Below, piece after piece: positions 39,294 to 50,800 of a DNA stretch of 64,000 bases (positions are counted from its first letter, which is position 1; each line of letters starts with the position of its first letter). Below the pieces are notes generated by a model. That model saw only the letters and a program-made list of their open reading frames with translations, was not told where the DNA came from and ran no database searches. The translations under genes were made by a program, and so were the position numbers. The DNA is from Metaphire vulgaris (taxonomy: Eukaryota > Annelida > Clitellata > Crassiclitellata > Megascolecidae). The DNA lies in contig CM030834.1 in NCBI GenBank assembly GCA_018105865.1, positions 16,765,219-16,829,218 on the forward strand, in the 5' to 3' direction.

Positions 39294-39574
39294 CAGTGGC
39301 CGCAGTGGCGTAGCGTGACTTTTGGGGGCCCGGGGGCATCTTTGCCATGGGGGCCCCAGAGTTTCGGGCTGACGAGCAAAAAAAACGTTATCGCCTACTT
39401 TTTCATCCTGACGAGCAAAAAAAGGTCGTCAGCATATCATTTCTAGGGTTAGGGTCAAGTTAGGGTTAACCCTAACCTAACCCTGGCTTAGACCCCTCTT
39501 CGGGGGCCCCCCGCCCGGGGCCCGGGGGGCTTCAACAAAGTGCCCCCCGCCCCCCCCCCCACGTTACGCCACTG
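39294..39574. mobile_element. hAT MITE (CAGTGGCGTAGC family) with telomere-like core, 281 bp
   Basis: The left end is duplicated (cagtggccgcagtggcgtag) and the right end is acgttacgccactg. Flanks agtattac / agtattat (7 of 8). It contains gacgagcaaaaaaa words and a telomere-like stretch at 39447-39483. Confidence 0.85.
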
Positions 39575-39732
39575 AGTATTATCCATATGGCGGCGCAACA
39601 TATCTACAGGAAGGCTGGCTAATGGAACGGTGTCTTCCCATAATAGGCCTACTCGTATCACGGAAGCGTTAGAATATGCTATTTCTGTAGCATGGAAAAG
39701 TGCAGGCAATTTTGTGCTTAAGTCTACAGACG

Positions 39733-39733
<1 letters not shown>

Positions 39734-39822
<89 letters not shown>
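39734..39822. repeat. (TA)n microsatellite
   Basis: About 44 perfect units, intergenic. A shorter tract lies at 38882-38912. Confidence 0.97.
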
Positions 39823-39825
<3 letters not shown>

Positions 39826-40666
39826 TTGACCAATTGGGCCTACTTTTTAAAATTGATCTTCATTGTTTATAATGGCAATAATATATAAAATAGCAATGCG
39901 GTCATCGATTAGTGCATTGTAAGCATATACTAGTTGAATTTATAAGCAAACCATTTTTATAAACTACTTAAAGTTTTTAGGTAGTGTTGAAATTCGGCGA
40001 GATGGGAATTATGTGAAATGGGATTTAGGCGAAATAAGCGGCAACCAATGAAATTGATTGACAATATTGGACCCACCCTCAGCTCAAAGCATACAAAACT
40101 TGCACCAGTACAAAGTTTCCTGGGTTATCTGGGATAATCAAGATTTGATACAATTATTATTTGCAAGGTCTGCATAAACTTACAGTTTCATACTGGACTG
40201 CATATTAGGCACACATTCATTGCTGCTATAGCAACCAAATGAGAAGTTGCAGATTAACCAAGCATTCAATATGCCTAGGTGCAGGTCATCATCCGTTCAG
40301 TGTAGACTCCTAAGTATTATAGTAAATAGTGCAATTTCACTTTAAATGTCAAATTGATTACAAAATATGAATCTAACAACAAAGGCCTGACAGCAGAAAT
40401 GGTATTTATTACATCAATATTAAATATATACAGAATTTTATAATGTACAGTATCAAGAGTTTAAAAGTATTATGCTACAATTCACTTTCAGCTGATTACT
40501 TGCACTGAAATAAGCCTGAAAATATGTGAGTCTTATAATTATAGTTTGACAATAGTCATATTAAATTTTTTATATAATTAATTCAAATGAAACTATTGAA
40601 TGATCACTAAACAACTGCTACATCTCAAGAACGTATTATTTGAAAAGCATGTCATAACAGATGTGA
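39823..40666. other. Intergenic DNA between GTF2E1 and the unassigned exon
   Basis: AT-rich, no feature recognised. It probably includes the 3' UTR of the gene ending at 40667, if that exon is real. Confidence 0.35.
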
Positions 40667-41307
40667 TCATAAAGTTGTCTCCTCGCCTCTAATCTCTTCT
40701 AAATCTCGGGACAATCGCTTTATTGCCATATGAAGGCACGTATCTGAGTCACGCAGTTGTTGAAGTGTCTCGGCAGATGGCTGCCACACTGAAAGTGAAT
40801 TCTCGTTTAGTACTTCTTTATTGTTATGGCTAAAATTATTGCATGCACTTTCTTCACATGAAGAAACTGTTATCTCCACGGCACTCTTATTTTTAGATAA
40901 ATCGGCAGATGGCATGCAACCTGACGAAGGCCCATACCCAACGAGACAGGCTGTAGAGTGAGTAGAGAACTGGGTTGACGAGTAGTTGCATGGTGATGAA
41001 ACCAGCTTTACCTCGGAGCTGGAACAGTCTGTATGACCACTCCCTGTTGCAGACTGTCCTATGCATATTGGCAATAGTGGAAGCTGAGCACCACTGCCAT
41101 CGACAGTAACAGCAGTCAAACAAGTAGGTTTAGAAATGACTGAACATTCCTTCTTCAGGCTTTCCTTCAAAGATCTATCAGCAGTTATCTTAGATGCCAA
41201 CTTTACACCATGTCCTGATTGACGACTCCTTTCTGGGCAACATTTAACTTCATCCATGCAAATACAGTCAAGCAAACACGTGCTACTTTGGACTGGAAAG
41301 TCAGAAG
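40667..41307 (-). CDS. Unassigned terminal coding exon (hypothetical)
   Basis: A long open stretch, about 213 codons, runs on the minus strand to a stop at 40667. A plausible acceptor (pyrimidine-rich ...tcttgtag) lies just upstream at 41308-41309; a second possible acceptor would start the exon at 41292. The protein is Ser/Cys-rich in its first two thirds and ends in a likely short coiled coil (ETLQQLRDSDTCLHMAI...). I do not recognise a domain. No upstream exon could be linked with confidence, although a small ATG exon with a GTAAGT donor is possible near 41640. It could be the 3' exon of a fast-evolving gene or an alternative 3' exon of SLC30A1. Length, lack of repeats and ordinary composition argue for coding; nothing else does. 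Confidence 0.35.
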
Positions 41308-42129
41308 TCTACAAGACACCAATCAAACATACCATCAGAATGTCAGAAGTTTACAACTCGAAAACTGACATTATAGCAAAGTTTTACCACAATACTTGGC
41401 ACATAATAACTGCAAAGCAATTGTTCAATTTTATTAGTAAACACAAAGGTAAATATGACTATGCATTCACTTAACATAAACACCTAATTTCCATTAAACA
41501 AAAATTTGGTATCCTGTTTAGACAATTCTGTTATATAAAACTGTAAGTTGCATGCATATATAAATAGATAATTACATTTTGTGGGTACGAAAATCTGCAC
41601 TGATGTAGATTTGAATGAACTTACTCAGGCATGAGTAGGTTCAATGACTGAGTCATTGTGCAGTCAAATGCATACAAAACAACCATACAAACTGGTGAAT
41701 CAATTTGCAATTTGACTCAGCTCAATACTTGTGAGATTAACTATAATTCTAACCAAGGAAAATAGTTCACTATGTTCTATTTAGTTCTTTCATAACCTTC
41801 CCTTACAATGCATTGTTAGATCAAATAAAACTAAATGACATCACCAGGAAATTTCTTATTCAAAATTAGTATTTTGATATACTATTAAGTTTCATAAGAA
41901 CATTAGACAGAACAGAGTGCTAAGTATGACGAAATTTCTATAGTGCTGCCAGAAAGCTTGGTGCAGTGCACTAGCTTATTCATGAGCGCTCAATCTGGGT
42001 GAAATCCATAGTCCGTGGTGGTCAAGGTTGTAGATCAAGGTAGGCAGTCGCTAGAAAGTAAGAAAAGGTTTTACAGATGTAGCTAAGACAAAACAGAATG
42101 AGGCATTTGGAAAATATCAAGGTTTGATC

Positions 42130-42335
42130 TGATGGTAGGGCCAGAGCAGTTGAACAACAGACAATCGAGGGGAAACAGACTCATGGGAAGACCACATATG
42201 ACCAGTATGGAAGCAATAAACAGGGTTAGGAGGAATCTTGATCTGAACATTCACAATATCAGAGACAGGATATTGCAAAGGCGACATCTAGTGTTTACAA
42301 ACATCGATGCAATTCCATACTGGGATCAATGACCT
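42130..42335 (+). other. Possible LINE protein tail relic
   Basis: A short open frame (GRPHMTSMEAINRVRRNLDL...) recalls the GRP...W...I..D tail found at the end of some LINE proteins. There is no other support. Confidence 0.25.
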
Positions 42336-42952
42336 ACATAGTTCCTTGGTCCTTTAACTGCTGGTAAAATACTGTTTGTGTGTAATACTGCTTGGGTGTA
42401 AGTGAATATTGGCTTTCAAAATTTCATGTATAACTAATTTGGCTTGTATTTATGCAAAAATTAATAATGAACATAAACGCTTCAATGAAATATACATACG
42501 AAATAAGATAAATGTCATAATAGCAGCCTGCATTCAATTTACAGTAAACTCTCTTTAACAAGGACACATTGATAAGTTACAGGAAATGTCAAACTCAGGT
42601 CCCAATACAAATTTTGTGAAAAATAATATTACAACATAATGTTCAGAAATATAACATAAAGCAGTATATTCAATTTATTCAAACTAGCAATTTTGAAACA
42701 AAATAAGTTTAACAGTTGTTGTAAAAACAATATCCTTTATAAATTGTTCAAGTACAACACCTGAAAATATCAATGAAAAAAAACAAGCACTCACAGCAGA
42801 CAAACATTGCAAAGCAAATCAAGTAAATGGCTGTCTTTCCAGATTCACAAATTGCATTTGCACCAATCAAACTGTGCACAAGTCTGTTCTACACTAGCTG
42901 TCTTATCCTGCCCAAGGTAAGTAAAGTAAGTAAGTAAGTAATGTTTAGATTA

Positions 42953-43350
42953 TTGCCACGTCCAGAGGTGGACTGCATGAACACATCACAGTAAGTTTTT
43001 GTGTCTTGAGAGCTGTTGCACTTTCCTATATTGGTACTGCTCCATTGTACCTGTAAGAGCTACTCCATCCCCTTAGATATATCCCTGGTCAGTCTTTGAT
43101 CCACAACTCAATGTATCCTCAGGGTACCCCATCACAAACCTCTTTATTTCTGAAATGAGACTTTTAATCAAATGGCCCTATTCTCTGGAATGCTTTTGAC
43201 TCCAGTGTACATATTTCTGCTGATTTTATGGCCCTCTTTTTTAAACAACTTAAAACTCGTCTCTTTATCAAAATGCAGTAATTGCAGCAGGAGTGCTTCT
43301 GAGTGATTTTTTCAGAAGAGGTGCTATACAAATATTCTGTAGCATTACAC
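42953..43350 (+). mobile_element. Degenerate LINE 3' relic
   Basis: The frame near 43170-43275 reads GPILWNAFDSS...FFKQLKTRLF, the C-terminal signature of CR1-like ORF2. The following ...gaggtgctatacaaata resembles the usual LINE 3' end. A (TAAG)n tract precedes it at 42917-42940. Confidence 0.6.
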
Positions 43351-44805
43351 AAACTTTTAAAAAATCAAAAAGAACACAAAATGGTAAAGATAAAAAAATT
43401 GCAGAAAAATTCAGATATAAACACTTTTGAATTTCTCTAGTATTAACTCTTTAGGTACAAGCAAATCATAACAAACATTCACTACTACCTCGTGGAACCT
43501 TGTAAACTGCTAAATTCCACAAAAAATATACTGAGCATCAACCTTACGAGAATCGATAATTATTGGTCATTCTACCCCCTCCACGGTGCTATAGCAGAGT
43601 GGCAACAACGTTGAACAATAGAGCAGAAGGTCACGGATTCATATTGTAAACTATTCAAATTGATAATCAAAGTTCAGTCAGTTTAATTAAAGGTCATTTA
43701 TCAGCATGACTTTGAGCAGAGAAAGGCCACACAATTTTTCTCAAGCTGAAGACCAACTTCAAGGTTCTGAAACTTTAGGGTTACAAGCATTCTTACATAT
43801 GAATGTGGCAGCTGGCTTTAAATAAAGTTTCCACTGTCTGGTGATTGTCAGACTATCCAAATAATGGCAATGAATAAATGAAACCTGTGCAATTTCAGGA
43901 AAGCATCGAGAAATAAAATTATTCCAAAAACTAGCCATTGATGTAACAGCCGACACCGAAGCTGTTGCCTTGCAGAAGCTGAGTAACTGTCTCTTTCAAA
44001 ACTGAAGAAAGCTTTATATTTGTCATGTTTGATGTGTGATTGAAAAATAGATGCTCACACAACCACTTGATTCCAAACCTTGAAAAGATCTTACAAGTCA
44101 TTTCCATAATAATTCTTCCTAATATGCACAAGTCCAGACTTCCATGCAAAGTCAGAACATTTGTGTCTTTGAACACTGTCAGAACACGAAGTGTCAATAG
44201 TCCTCAAATAGTATGATGCACAAGTTTAATACTGCATAATCAGAAAGGGTCACAAATGAAGCTATGGTGTTTTTATTCATCAAATTATATTACTGTAAGA
44301 ACATTTCAATCAAGATTATATGCGACAGCATAAATGGTAATTTATGACCACAGCAATGTACAGATCCAGAAGGAATTTTGAAATGGAAAAATTGTCATTT
44401 GAGCAGCATGTAATCTGCAGACCACATAACCCTGCTGCAGAGAAGGAAACTTCAGATGCAAAGTATAAATGAATTACTGAAGCTGTTTGATTAATTATGA
44501 AGAATCTTAATTACGAATCCTCACAATTATCACGTCAAGATGCAGCAGTTTTTCTTGTGACTCAAAACACCGCAAGTGTTCCACAAAAGACAAAAATTTT
44601 CAGACAATTCAATGGGCTTCTAGATATAACATAGACTCTGCCAACAAAATAGGTTTCAATAAAGAATTATAGCTAACAGCTAAAAGGCTATTAAATATAA
44701 TCACAACACACTGCTAAAAATACATTTCATGAATCAGCTTGTTCTTGCACCGCTTTCAAGAAAGGAAATACAACAATGTGCATAACTTGACATCGGAAGA
44801 AATAT
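43351..44805. other. 3' flank of SLC30A1
   Basis: A minus-strand AATAAA at about 44273 could end the SLC30A1 3' UTR. Minus-strand open frames at 43759-43956 and 43931-44197 lack any recognisable domain or splice support. Confidence 0.4.
43585..43650 (+). repeat. Possible tRNA-derived SINE head
   Basis: Box A TAGCAGAGTGG (43592-43602) and a diverged box B ggattcatatt (43634-43644). No clear tail. Confidence 0.4.
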
Positions 44806-47800
44806 TCAAGCAGCTACACCAGATGTCTCCACAGTTGGATTTTGTGAGGCACTTTCCACCGCTGTACTGTCAGTTTCATTCATACCCTTTGCAGTGGTAT
44901 AGCCACTAAGTAATGCTTGGCTGCTGCTTCTCTGTCGAAGATTTATGTTAGGGCTTGGAGGAAGTTCCTCTTGGTTATTGGAAGCTTTGGCAGTAGCACA
45001 GCATGTATCAACAAAACAAGTTTTGTCTGGACCACATTCAAGAACGCAGTCACGGCCAGACTGGAATTCCTCAAACTGAAACAGAGTAAAACAACAAGCA
45101 AGATATTACCTACTTGTTTTAAACACATGTGCAGCAATAAATGCAACAGGTTACAGTAATTACAAGTCTATTGCTAGTACTTATTCAGAAACAGAGGTTC
45201 AGTGATAAATTTTGCATTGGAACATTTTAAAAGAATTGTCAAACTTAAGAAACTTTTACAAAACGGGTTTGTTAGAGTTGTAACAAACAATAAAAGTACC
45301 ACTACTGCATATATAATAAACACCATGGCAAAGAGCCATTCATAAGCAGCTCAATATAACACATGGGTCTTATCAAATTGCTTACAAAAGCCAAATGGAG
45401 AATTATAGTACCAGAGAATGGTAGATGCAAGATATGTTGTTGGTGGTATAATGAAAAAAAAGATGTTTTGCCATGACTGTGAGATTTTTCTGCTTTGGAC
45501 ATATAAGTGAGCTTGAAATGTAAAGAAAGAAACTATTACTGATAATTTAAGGACATCTGTAAATAAAATGGTTGGTGCCACAAAGCTAAAAGCACAAAGT
45601 TAAAAATTTCCAGGGAGATTAAGATTAAGAACCTTAAAAATGTGTGCCTATAACCATTTGCTATGAATAATGAGTGAAGGTATTAAAGGTTCTGGAAGCA
45701 ATAAAAGTATGACTTAAAATGATGGTTCTACCAGGGTTGACAACAAGTGGAAAATTGTAAGAAATAGAACCATGAAATCTAAATACTGAAACTTTACCAT
45801 CTTTAAAACCTCTCTTTCTTTTCTGCTTTTGTTCTAATGCATGGACACCAAATGGACATCAGTCAAAAAATTCATTGATAACATCTACCGGTAACTAGTA
45901 TAACATCAATTAAATACTGTAACAATATTCAAAGGGATGGGTCAATACTGTTTCACTGTTATTTAGTCATTAAAGGGAACAAATTGTTTGCAGGAAAGAA
46001 AAACAACTTTTCCCTAGAAATTAAAACACCGACAGTGTGATAATAGTAACATAGTCTGATAATAGTAATATAGTTTCTTTCTGGTTTGACCTGGCTCTAA
46101 TTCTATTTGAATTTGGTGCGCCATCGGCTGATGCCCTGGGCATTATGATAGTAGCGCTATAGAAGTTGATTGTCTGATAATAGTAATAAAGTCTAGTAGT
46201 ATCTAGTATCTACTATCTACTATCTACCGGTAGTATCTGCTATCTAGAATCTACTATGTAGTATCTACTATCCCAGGGTTTCCCATACATTTTGGAAACG
46301 CGGCCCACTTCAGCGGTTTTGTAGCGTGCCGTGACTCTAATCATAGCAAGTAATATTTAAAAATGCATTAGGCCATCTGGAGAACATTACTTGAAAAGAT
46401 TCTTCTGAGTTTTGAATAAATGGCAAAACAAAAGCTCTGATTCAAATTGAATGAAACTGTGGTAATTATATTATGCAGAATTATTTATATTTTTGCAAAA
46501 TAAGACAAAAGGAGATAAATAGATATTGAAATTTCTTGAAAATTATCTTCTTTTAAATTTTGCCAGAAACATACCTTTGTTACGCAACTGAAAAATCCTA
46601 TGAGCATGGCCAAATCATTTAAACGGCAGGTTAAAGCGCATGGCACTTAATAGATTCCCTATTGTAAGTGGAGTTTCAGAGCAAAATGGTCAGAATACAC
46701 TTGAAAATAAGATTAATTTATAAAAGTACTATAGGCCAGGGTTTCCCAAACTTTTTGGAACTGCAACCTATATCAGTAGCTTTGTAACAAGCCGCAACCT
46801 TGCAAACTTATTGTCAACAAAAAATTGGATAAAACACTAATCATTTTAAAATTTAACTAGAAAGATGCTCACTTCACTCGCGCTCGCAGTGCAGGATAAT
46901 ACTAAAACCCAATCATTGAATTCATGCTGCTGAACAACGTTTCAATGATGTACATAGGTAGCCAAGCTCTGACGCTGCAACGTATGCTTCGTCAAACGCT
47001 TCGAGTGGCCGTTCGCTTCACGTCGCCGTTTGCTTCGCGAGTTGTACACATTATAACGCTGCAACGTACGCTTCGTCAAACGCTTCGCGTGGCCGTTCGC
47101 TTCGCGTCGCCGTTCGCTTCGCGAGTTGTACACACTATGACGCTGCAACGTACGCTTCGTCAAACGCTTTGCCTGGCCGTTCGCTTCGCGTTGCCGTTTG
47201 CTTTGCGTCGCCGTTCGCTTTGCGAAGCCTAAGGTTCCAGAACGACCAATCAGAACGCTCACCCAGCCAACCAATCAGAACGCTTGAAAGTAACGAATGA
47301 GAACGTCACACAGCCAACCAATCAGAACGCTCACACAGCCAACCAATCAGAACGCTTGAAGGTAACAGACATACAGAGCAAGGATCTTAATATTATAGAT
47401 ATGTCGTGTATGGAGGATTGCAGGCATATACATTTCTTATAACCTAAGCCTACCTGTAACTTTCATGGCTTGCGACATTGTGGTGTTGGTTAGAAAATTA
47501 CACCTTAGAATCTAATTTCGTGCTACCCCACGACCCACTAGACTGAGCCCTGCAACCCACTTTTGGGTCACGACCCACAGTTTGGGAAACACTGTACTAT
47601 CCAATATCTACTATCTAGTATCTAATATAGTCTACAGTCTAGTATCTATAGTCAGATAATAGTATCTATAGCCAGATAATAGTAATATAGTCTGATAGTC
47701 ACTATATATATATATATTTATTTATTTATTATATATAATGAAAATTTTCAAGTTGAATCAAATCACATGTTTTGGGACTGTCCATTAATTATGTCAACAA

Positions 47801-50800
47801 TTTTGGGCAATTTTTGACTGCCTCCCCTCTTGTCAACAACTGTCAACTTTCAGTGACCCCCCAGATCAATGACAGGTCCCAATAACAAGATTATTATTTT
47901 TTGCAGTGATGACCATTTTTCCCACCGAGTGTCAAAATGTGATGGTGATGACCTTTTTTCCATGCTTTTTTCCATTGTAGTAAGTAGTATTTCCATGAAA
48001 TTTTCAATTTTTTGATTATTTGTGAAAAGTGAAATTATTGACATCAACTTCTCTTGACCCCCTCCCACCTGTCAACAACTGTCAAACTTTTTCAAACCCC
48101 CTCCTCCCTAAATTTTTGACGTAATTAATGGACAGCCCCTTTCCTGATTTGACCACTTCAAATTGAATGCTAAACTAGTCCTGAATTGCAGTTTAACTCA
48201 TATTGCAAATGCAAACTGCTAAACACTGATCGGAGGGTCATATGCAGTGCAAGATCATGGTGTCTACTTTATAGTGTGAAGACCCAGGTAGTATATTCCT
48301 AATTCAGTATTTGACTTTCACACACCTCAAGCACCGCAAAAGTGTAACATGGAAGACAATGATAAAACACTTATTGAACTCAAAACCACCACCTACATGA
48401 CAGCAAGCCTATGAGAACTACCGCAAAATACAGGGAGTTATGCAAACAAAGTAAATGACTGGCCAGAACAGGCTAAATAAAATTATAAATACTTAGTGAA
48501 CTCTAACTAATTAATTCTAATGTGTAGTTAAGACAAGACTATTTTCATTAAGTTTCAGCTGCCAGTGGTAATTAGCATAACTCTGACTGGTAACACAAGT
48601 TCAACACAGTCAACTGCTGCATGAATTATTTGAAAGAACTAATCTACAAAGTCAAATCAATTATGCATGCATCAAAACTGCCAAATCTGGACACCAGACA
48701 CATATGCACCGAACACATCTAGCCAAGTGCTGCATGCAAACAATGCAGAGTTAACTAACCAAGCAAAAAAATATAAAGCAAAGTTGAAAACATACCTGTA
48801 TGAGTGCCAATGAAATACCCAAACAGCTCTTCTTCCACCAACGAAATAAATAAGCGAAGTGAACACAAGCCAAAGAAAAAGTTGACCTGAAGCTTAAATT
48901 AACGTACCGATCGTACATAGGCAATGTAACATGCAGATAAAATGCAAAACAGGATTAGAAATGGCACGACATGTGCTTTGATCAGTAAATTTGTTCCAAT
49001 AATTATATTAAACAAATCCATTCAGTAACCAAGTAACATCTTTGTAACACTTGCACAAGTTACTTAAATAATAACTTCACCCAATTACAAATTACCATGC
49101 TGTGACAACCCTAATTTCAAAGACCTACCATAATATAATGAAAATACTTAATGTGAGCATCACAACTAAGCAAATCATCAGATCATAACTGCATCTGTAA
49201 TTGTCAGAAGTAGCTGACAACTGTCACGTAGTATTGTGCCTCGTGAGCATAGCAATGCAGTGCAGTGAAGCATATACATAGTCATAGTGCTTTTTCTGAA
49301 TTAGCACTCAGAAATGCTCCCATTACAGGTACTATTACTGTGAATGAGAATTGTATTTTCAAGCTGTTTTAAATTACAAATAACAGTGACAATATTGTAG
49401 TTCAATGGTACACAAACGTTTTGGACGAAGGGCCACACATTAATTTTTTCAAGACAGCTACAGATATGAATGAAAAATACAAATGACAAATGCAACGCCC
49501 CATAAAAAATCATAGTACAACAAAACCTGCCACCAAAAAGCACCCAAAATACCAAAATAGGCATGCTAAAAATTAAAGTTGAAAATCAAAACACAAGTCT
49601 TGATCAAATTAGATCAGGTAAGAAAGAACTTGGACTGCAGATTGATTAAAAATTGTTGTCTTAGTTAATTAGACTTTACAGCAAAATATTTTTTAAAATT
49701 TGAAAACAGCATTATTCTACCAAACAGTCAACCAGGCAATTATTGTAAATGACCAAACTGTGCCTATTGAGTTATTTTAAATTTTAAAGTTAAAAGAGCA
49801 ACACCAAGAATATCTGCTTCCAAACACTTAATTATCATTACACACTTCATAATATAGTAGCAGTAGCTAGCTATAGAGTTGGAAACATGTACGCAGATAC
49901 TAAAACATAAACTTACAATTAATTTTACTTCATAATCAAAGAGTTTAATCTGGTCAAAATGTGTGATAACTTATTCATGTTGATTAAACTGATTAATCAT
50001 CTGCAGCCCTGGAAAGAACTACTATAAAAATCAATTGCTTTCTATATAAAATAAAATTGTCACATTTTCTATTAAAAAAACACATGCACAATATGATCTT
50101 TACAAACAACACCCAGATTTCTAAGGTTATGTATGTCATGCTATGATTGTGTAATTATTACGCTCCTGCGCATTTGCATGCCATATTTGACTGTTCGATG
50201 GAATTTTAATTGCCATAAAAGAAAGTCCAGAGAAGGAAAAGCAAAGAGACAATGCAAAACAATTCAGTTGTAAAAGCAAAGTGAAATTGAAAAAGCAAGA
50301 AAGTTTCACCTCAACAAATTCTGGCTGAATTGTTGTCGAGTGGATTCCTTCGTTATGGAAGAATGATTTCACCTCTTCTGCAATTCTCATGTAATCACGC
50401 AGGTTATGGCAGCGTATATGCGCTGATGCAATAATCCTATTTCCAGCCAACTGCCAGACATGGAACTCATGGACAGCAAGTACTCCATCAACCTACAACA
50501 GTGCTTACAAGCTGAACCAACTCTACTTACACAACAGATAAGAGCACAACTAAGGCACAGCAAAGAACATAACTGATAAATCCTAAATGGTGACTGCTAC
50601 CTGTAACTGAACCAAATAGCTAAGGTTGGGGTTTGGCAGTGATCTTTCACACACTTAACAGTGCCTAAAATTCTACAAAAAATTAGCATATGAGCAACTA
50701 CTATGTCAATTAATATTTAGAGCTATAGCCTAATACAGACCATATAATATACTCACCTCATTTACCAGTTTATCCTTCAGTGCAGCAACTTGAATGTGGG

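Larger units (their letters stand above)
46274..47594. mobile_element. Composite hAT element with internal tandem arrays, 1321 bp
   Basis: The outer ends CAGGGTTTCCCATAC and gtttgggaaacactg are flanked by a perfect 8-bp duplication tactatcc (46266-46273 and 47595-47602). A second left end (cagggtttcccaaac) occurs inside at 46740. The MITE body seen at 11944-12213 is split by about 540 bp (roughly 46860-47400) of tandem repeats. The element itself split a (TCTACTA)-like minisatellite. Confidence 0.85.

Noticed and set aside
42541..42600. Pogo-like left end (cagtaaactctctttaac)
   Set aside because: No matching right end or second TA-flanked terminus was found.
43759..44197. Two minus-strand frames as a gene
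   Set aside because: Different frames, no recognised domain, and the region is more simply 3' flank of SLC30A1.
46924..47274. Overlapping 102- and 110-codon frames on opposite strands
   Set aside because: Both are kept open by an 84-bp repeat whose period is a multiple of three; there are no start-context or splice signals.
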